A DNA stretch of 64,000 nucleotides from Parietichytrium sp. I65-24A (Eukaryota; Sar; Bigyra; Thraustochytrida; Thraustochytriidae): contig BLSF01000049.1 of the NCBI GenBank assembly GCA_012862575.1, forward strand, positions 248,001 through 312,000, read 5' to 3'. Positions within the stretch are counted from its first letter, which is position 1; each line of letters starts with the position of its first letter. The notes below the pieces were generated by a model. It did no database searches, was not told the DNA's origin, and saw only the letters and a program-made list of their open reading frames with translations. The translations under genes and the position numbers were made by a program. Shown here in pieces: positions 60,801 through 64,000 of this stretch.

Positions 60801-63800
60801 GGCATCACGAAGCAAATGTGACCCTCGCCGCACACGGATCAGGCTAGGGACGACCTTTGGTTTTGGCAAGCCGCGCCACGACAACTTTAACGGGAAATCA
60901 GCAGAGCTTACTCTGAAAGGCCCTGCGCCACCATACTCCCCTTCCGCATTCGGAATTGGGACGTCATAATCCTGGCGATCGGCTTGTGACGTATCCGCAA
61001 GAAATGAGGCTTTGATGGTGTGCTTGCTCTCCATGTAATCCCCATTCATTGCGTCCTCGTCCGCGTTACCATTCTCCACGGGACTAGATACGCCAGCAGG
61101 AGTGTCTGCCCGATGCGTTGCTAACGCATCAATCCATGCATCGAAGAGCATAATTTCGAAATTCCTTTCCGCGGCGAAAATCCTGTCCTCAAAGAACATT
61201 TGCATCATTTGTGTGGACACGAACTGGTCCAAAAAGTTGTGGATTTTCTCCCCATCGACGTGGCTTTTTATAAAGCTCTGCCTGTCTATCAGCTCGTCCA
61301 GCCCCGACTCGAAGCCCCCCATAAAGGGTCTGTAGTCACCAATTAAGTTGACAAAGAACTCCAGGAACACTTTGCGCACTGCATTGTTGAAATCCTCCAC
61401 GGGTGCGTCCACAACACATTCGAGTCTATTTTGCGGGAGAGAGATGTCTTCCTCTTGGAAATCTGTCACAGGCCCGTCGTCAGGGGTCCTTCGCATGCCA
61501 GAATTTGCGGCGTATTCGACACGGTATTCAACACGGTTCCGGCGGCGACGGCCGCCTTGTCTGTCCCGAGTGCTAAAGCCAGTTGAGGTGCGCTTCTCGA
61601 TAGGATGTGTGGCGTTGTTCGCATACACGAGTTTTTTAAGTCTATCTCCGAGTGAGTAAGCGCAAGGAGGGAAGTCAAAATCTGCCTCACTTGCTGGCAG
61701 CTCCACTTTATCATTGTCAAGATCCACAAACACAACGGAACTCCGAAAATCAGAATGCTGGGTCAATTGCGAGCGGTGAATCCCTACCATAATCGCAAGC
61801 GGTGCATTAAGGAGCTCCATCATTTCGGAATAATTTGGGAGGATGGGAATGAATGGATTCTGCCAAGTAAGCGGAAAGAGAAGTGCCTGGATTCCAGTGG
61901 AAACGTTTGACAAGAGATCCAGGCGATCTGAAACAAAGACAACTTTGTTTTCCAAGATGGTAGCCGTGAAGAGCGTGAGAAGGTTGTTTGCGCACAAGCT
62001 CTCGAATATTGGGCGTAGCGGGACGTTCAGGAGGGGAAGTCGATTGAGCGGCGGTCTAGAGCAGCAAAAGTAGTACGGTTGGTTGCTGTGCAGCTTGAAT
62101 CGCACGCGGTACTTGCCCGGCGGAGGTTCGGGGACCTCGCGGACTAGATGCATGATACATCGCTCCAAAGGAACCGGTAGCGCTTCTCGCTTGCGAACAA
62201 TATTAAGTACTTCCCGCAAAATGGCTTCGAAGAGTGTGTACATAGGCCATAGCGAGGTGAGAATGATACACTTTGGCTCATAGAGCTCCACGTTCTCAAT
62301 GGTTTGCTGAGCAAACTCGTCAAAGTACCCAGAGAGAGCCTGGATCGCCGCAAGACGGACTTCACGACAGCTTTGAAGGGGGTCATCATCGTCGTCGAAT
62401 ATAGAGGAGTTTAGCGCATCAGAGACCTCGCTTCGTTCCTGCCCTTCGCAGTCGTTCTCGTTTTCTTTGACGGATTTGACGGAACCGTCAGAATCGTAAC
62501 CAGCCTCGTCGACGTTGCTTGCTGAGCCAGCACCAATGCGCTTCGCCATATAATTTGTTGCCTCAAGAAAAGGCTCAGATTCTGACCCCATAGTCATCAT
62601 TGTTTTGAAGCTTTGCATTTGATCATGCGTCACGGAAATGAGGCTGGGCACCGAATCATCGTCGACGTCGCCATCATCGCCGTGCCATTTCACTTTACCA
62701 TCCGCATTTTCCACCTCGACGCTCGTACCGTTCCCGTTTGGAGCATCAACGCCATCGTCCACGTCTTCGTCAACAATTGTGTCTTGTCCTTCTGACTGAA
62801 TCTGCTTGCGTAATTTAGAAGAAGAGTCGCCAGCGTTCTCGGAGGCTATTTTGTTCCGCATGTCGTGTCTCCGCTTGACAATGCGAGAGAGTGTATTTAC
62901 ATAATCGTCACCCATCAAATTCGCAAAGGCGCCCTCGTGCGCCGTGAGAAACTCGTACAGGAGCTCGTTCAGCAGCCCGTCGACCCCACTAGCGCAACTC
63001 TCTGGTTTGTTCTGCTGATTGCTGCCGCCAGTCGCGAGGCTCCCAATGGCCAGTTTCTCCTGCTCGCCTAGCAGTGAATCGAGTTGTTGGCAGAACTGAA
63101 GCCAGACGACAGCATCGTTTCCATCTTCGCCCTGAGCTAAAAATGCCTTGAATCTGTCTGACGTCCACTCGCTTCTCTTGCGATCCTTGGTACCCAAAAG
63201 CAAGTGCTCCAAGGCTGGCTCCACAAACTTGCCAGCCTTGAGCGAGAGAGGATCGTAGAATGTGAGACAAGTAGAATGTACTTTGGAGTGGTCCGCGCGC
63301 GTGAGTGTGAACGAGTGGCACGTCATTTGCTTTGCTCTTGCCTTGCGGCTAACTATGTTGACTCCGATCGGAAAGCAGAACTGCACTATTTCATCCCCGA
63401 TTGAAAGGTCTACGTAGTCCTGCGCAGGGTATCTGTCATGAACTTTCACTTTAAGCGCCGAGCAGAACTGCGGGTCCAGGAGGTCGAGCATGCTTATCGG
63501 GCCGGCGGTTTGTTGCGAGCTTGCCCAATCTACACCAGTCACTAAAAAGTAGCTTGCGATTGTGTTTGGCCGCTTGTTCGGCATCGCCGCAACGCTAGCT
63601 GCTCCAGTCCCAGTCCCATTACTGCTCCCACTATTCTGTCTGCGGTGAGGTCCTCGTCCAGTCTTTCCGGAGGAGCCTCGGCCGGGGGACCCTGCTTCCG
63701 AGGCCCGTTCATCTTCATCGTACTGCGAGGCAGATGGTGGATGTTTGCCCTCTCCATCTCTTCCGCCAGTGCCGCCATTTTGAGCGGCATTAGCCGAAGT

Positions 63801-63803
63801 CAT
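54888..63803 (-). CDS. Giant DENN-domain protein with several BAR/F-BAR-like helical segments (2,971 aa)
   Basis: One intronless frame from the ATG at 63803 (MTSANAAQNGG) to the TAG at 54888. Residues 80-190 look like uDENN (VDLSIGDEIVQFCFPIG, LTFYDPLS). Residues 500-700 are the cDENN core (CIILTSLWPMYTLFEAIL, LLTLFTATILENKVVFVSD, ALLFPLTWQNPFIPILP). Residues 790-880 are dDENN-like (AVRKVFLEFFVNLIGDY, FLDQFVSTQMMQMFFEDRIF). DENN modules act as exchange factors for Rab GTPases. The remaining 2,000 residues hold at least four long helical blocks, about 1000-1195, 1685-2030, 2115-2350 and 2750-2940, whose size, basic patches (HVKKKRKYDAELESAKEK) and spacing recall BAR/F-BAR dimers. Ser-rich disordered linkers separate them. 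The DENN call is firm; the BAR-like call is by pattern only. A Rab-GEF that also shapes or senses membrane would fit. Confidence 0.8.
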   Translation of the reverse strand: MTSANAAQNGGTGGRDGEGKHPPSASQYDEDERASEAGSPGRGSSGKTGRGPHRRQNSGSSNGTGTGAASVAAMPNKRPNTIASYFLVTGVDWASSQQTAGPISMLDLLDPQFCSALKVKVHDRYPAQDYVDLSIGDEIVQFCFPIGVNIVSRKARAKQMTCHSFTLTRADHSKVHSTCLTFYDPLSLKAGKFVEPALEHLLLGTKDRKRSEWTSDRFKAFLAQGEDGNDAVVWLQFCQQLDSLLGEQEKLAIGSLATGGSNQQNKPESCASGVDGLLNELLYEFLTAHEGAFANLMGDDYVNTLSRIVKRRHDMRNKIASENAGDSSSKLRKQIQSEGQDTIVDEDVDDGVDAPNGNGTSVEVENADGKVKWHGDDGDVDDDSVPSLISVTHDQMQSFKTMMTMGSESEPFLEATNYMAKRIGAGSASNVDEAGYDSDGSVKSVKENENDCEGQERSEVSDALNSSIFDDDDDPLQSCREVRLAAIQALSGYFDEFAQQTIENVELYEPKCIILTSLWPMYTLFEAILREVLNIVRKREALPVPLERCIMHLVREVPEPPPGKYRVRFKLHSNQPYYFCCSRPPLNRLPLLNVPLRPIFESLCANNLLTLFTATILENKVVFVSDRLDLLSNVSTGIQALLFPLTWQNPFIPILPNYSEMMELLNAPLAIMVGIHRSQLTQHSDFRSSVVFVDLDNDKVELPASEADFDFPPCAYSLGDRLKKLVYANNATHPIEKRTSTGFSTRDRQGGRRRRNRVEYRVEYAANSGMRRTPDDGPVTDFQEEDISLPQNRLECVVDAPVEDFNNAVRKVFLEFFVNLIGDYRPFMGGFESGLDELIDRQSFIKSHVDGEKIHNFLDQFVSTQMMQMFFEDRIFAAERNFEIMLFDAWIDALATHRADTPAGVSSPVENGNADEDAMNGDYMESKHTIKASFLADTSQADRQDYDVPIPNAEGEYGGAGPFRVSSADFPLKLSWRGLPKPKVVPSLIRVRRGSHLLRDANKVSHVLESVYLNFYTKQRLFKSRFQFVKRHALSGLEDVKTLTEMLENIHSGLLNYMAALHRICRRPDANVKKVVYFETSSELNPFLREHVWDNIAFETNALADLIGEMANEISLEVCSPLREIYRALKSQYHGLIDSEKLHMNNIIIRKASMERAKKRKEEATKQSEAVEAQFNRLQERIKAQNIEKAMAQQTPRRFMNVSIHSGKANDGVFDMFSPASAARPGSALSPNTAGGERIRNSLESFSPRSPSSRLGALLTSPSSERSLGGGPHTGRSDGDRSILSLDSNTSTDREWYKDDDDDAHDFVEHFDPDLEGLTLDDGPPTSSDDNLLRSDDRFSPRRAFSSQNELFGSSQSSLREESVSSRVTGSSFASFSEVQSRMAEFSAQNSASQSAKFAAPVRRSSRRSSFLSRPSHAAFAGVSGKVRRSSDAIGVSHGMFVENLADLVLSDSRYNALRSGKGDNLKNQASNGDAKRDKPMMHVTKYDLARIADRKVATSRNLESCRLEFAQEVAALERELSNFTNANTEIMETFHKHEKRRIIKVQNLLRKFLDILLRYLSRKRLDTIAKLELALNEPLLFATRAAIDGLRSPTTPSRAPKLASPNGEARSSESLSSPQSSKPTLLGSPTHSAESSRRLVQHVSSNSSESSEVRAAKYPYAERLPKLPSENCSDGELERVYENWIAWFKSIGKLYGSGNDFGFARVVAARDLTSRLTEATTQTEFGFKPSNRASVKQNTLQAALSNVRDCVVVVASIVTNEGAKLNQYFVNLSAALQVDLQTFVDEREAERAEGKRRLQNALNNFRRAESALAKKEDEKESLSKDLVRSQEESREITMKMSGDAVGTGTGSGVATPMSSPTPPSVTSPGATFQSEVERKPSSDSQMTLSHAQGFRGTMKSVLKSTDADKLLRAQKRQERLAIKVAQLATDQRALQEAKDLAYESLTEVTEAYRSMMREALVLFERMERERVQNTLSSLQSLVEHERASCTDMLEAIDERVAIINKVSADEDMRKHDELDKRTRKYLQSALDPFARNSSIVDQVSLDTRRAHGDQSGGTDTGDVLRDGPETSNAMLDLFDAEGQSVRRTHAGSLIKRGRHSSVHSVASDQDESRLTFARHMWGDLGTILARFNQLTFRLRTMQHFTAGYSAIEKRTWKELEKVASHLDIIPLDILRKRAEFNPFDDLFVKTFGGLTQDIRLFTDMASTCRNLSTNVRTAKRTLKYKMMVHVKKKRKYDAELESAKEKLRKAKEFAERYAKETADFEKDLKKSPMDEVQEKRLFELRDLKQKSAFQLTEAQDMYHTRREVNNTCFSQLLEQMQAAYTESLTSCHEYLQEFADGIQKKIAEHLALSPFLTPPPKSLETTEEPIFFEGDSDAVLDLAAMEATGFFDSEKLDKDAAKPVEDLVLGNDLRKLLSERGIGFNVASQQAANNLKSAMASNSAFVSLARMLLTDSNGEQGTLDPHFWSERRPSRYYHVQNIILHSKAICESLLEVLPDRMATLRSLFLQSIDLVREHPLLCLSEKDKHYIASTLNTAPRRRRRDRFKGIGDRLKGRFKVFSKSKSSASLHAESTASDENSSRHTEDPEVADDSSAKRKKRLYDPRLEGESGRYASALSSNSLNLAGLSTGEKDVNGASTPRTPRDLDGEFNSQYESSKTLDRTQSSGGMSSASEPSQSQNATILETSTESPAMDGSSAFVEMSPVLEDQENLGGDADAHELDIGEMDDESRAALRAILDEGIAKESARGEVNTLFAAMETVRGTWSEHLGEMRQCLESADVMLMKALKDMVVTCHGRLNEIQSIRAKVKKECQVVQSALAKANEQVEEAKRHLKECKQKDYYKNFFTMENAADRKKRKISSAKRRYEAALASKQDAEEKYTDYQRFYKKEAARVMRIYDGLERHQYSFLSSLYSGLFFWHKRLADKVNELSEKSTETVNAVDIHADVHSFIEMNGSGLAPPHMHHDLPR

Positions 63804-64000
63804 GGCTCACGGGCCAACTCGGGACTGCCAGCGCCAGCTGCGCCCATATGCGGCACCGGCCGACCTTGAGCACCACCCAACAACCAACCGCAGCAACGAT
63901 ACGTGGAGAATTTTACAATTTTCAATCCCAACAAACCTTGTCAGGCCCGCACAACCTAACACTCCAGAATCAAGTATCCAAAGCGTCTGCTATCCGGCAA
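63804..64000. other. Upstream flank of the giant DENN gene
   Basis: Only 197 bp are visible. No GA tract is seen in this part, and nothing else is recognisable. Confidence 0.4.

Overview
The window is nuclear DNA of a unicellular eukaryote. Genes lie on both strands, introns are few and short (86-234 bp, GT-AG, often GTAAGT donors), and many genes have none. The gene set (mitochondrial ATP synthase alpha, Tim44, cytosolic ribosomal proteins uS8 and uS19, kinetochore Ndc80, nuclear Arp4, a flagellar central-pair protein of the SPAG17/PF6 type) indicates a flagellated protist. Long secreted linkers rich in Ser-Pro-Thr, compact genes and balanced GC suggest a stramenopile, perhaps a labyrinthulomycete (thraustochytrid). 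That placement is inference from style, not from a marker comparison.

Layout, left to right: a SPAG17/PF6-like gene running off the left edge (minus); Arp4 (minus, two exons); a coiled-coil protein (plus); a fragment with near-identical WD40 repeats (plus); an ELMO-domain protein (minus); a tandem duplication in intergenic DNA; a hypothetical acidic protein (minus); tRNA-Gly(GCC) with a 12-nt intron; an SLC5-type sodium/solute symporter (plus, three exons); a fibronectin type II / polytopic membrane protein (minus); two tandem GT31-like glycosyltransferases with cysteine-rich stems (plus); uS8 (minus) facing ATP synthase alpha (plus) across a 1.8 kb shared promoter region; a Dbp3-like DEAD-box helicase (minus); a 2.96 kb direct duplication with one secreted/membrane protein gene per copy (minus), split by a single N; Tim44 with an embedded WW domain (plus); a small disordered protein (minus); a 3.5 kb gap; uS19 (plus, three exons); Ndc80 (minus); and an intronless 2,971-codon gene joining a tripartite DENN module to several BAR/F-BAR-like helical segments (minus).

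No operon-like logic is visible. The genes are housekeeping (energy, import, translation, chromatin, mitosis) mixed with membrane trafficking and cell-surface functions. Two genome-wide habits stand out. About half of the genes have a purine (GA) tract on the coding strand 40-390 bp before the start codon, and many gaps carry patches dense in CTA/TAG.

Best candidates for something undescribed: the DENN/multi-BAR-like giant protein, the WW domain inside Tim44, and the FN2/SPT/polytopic membrane protein. The 36.4-42.3 kb duplication looks like an unmerged allelic overlap in the assembly and should not be read as two genes until checked. I found no viral or retroelement remains, CRISPR arrays or transposases.
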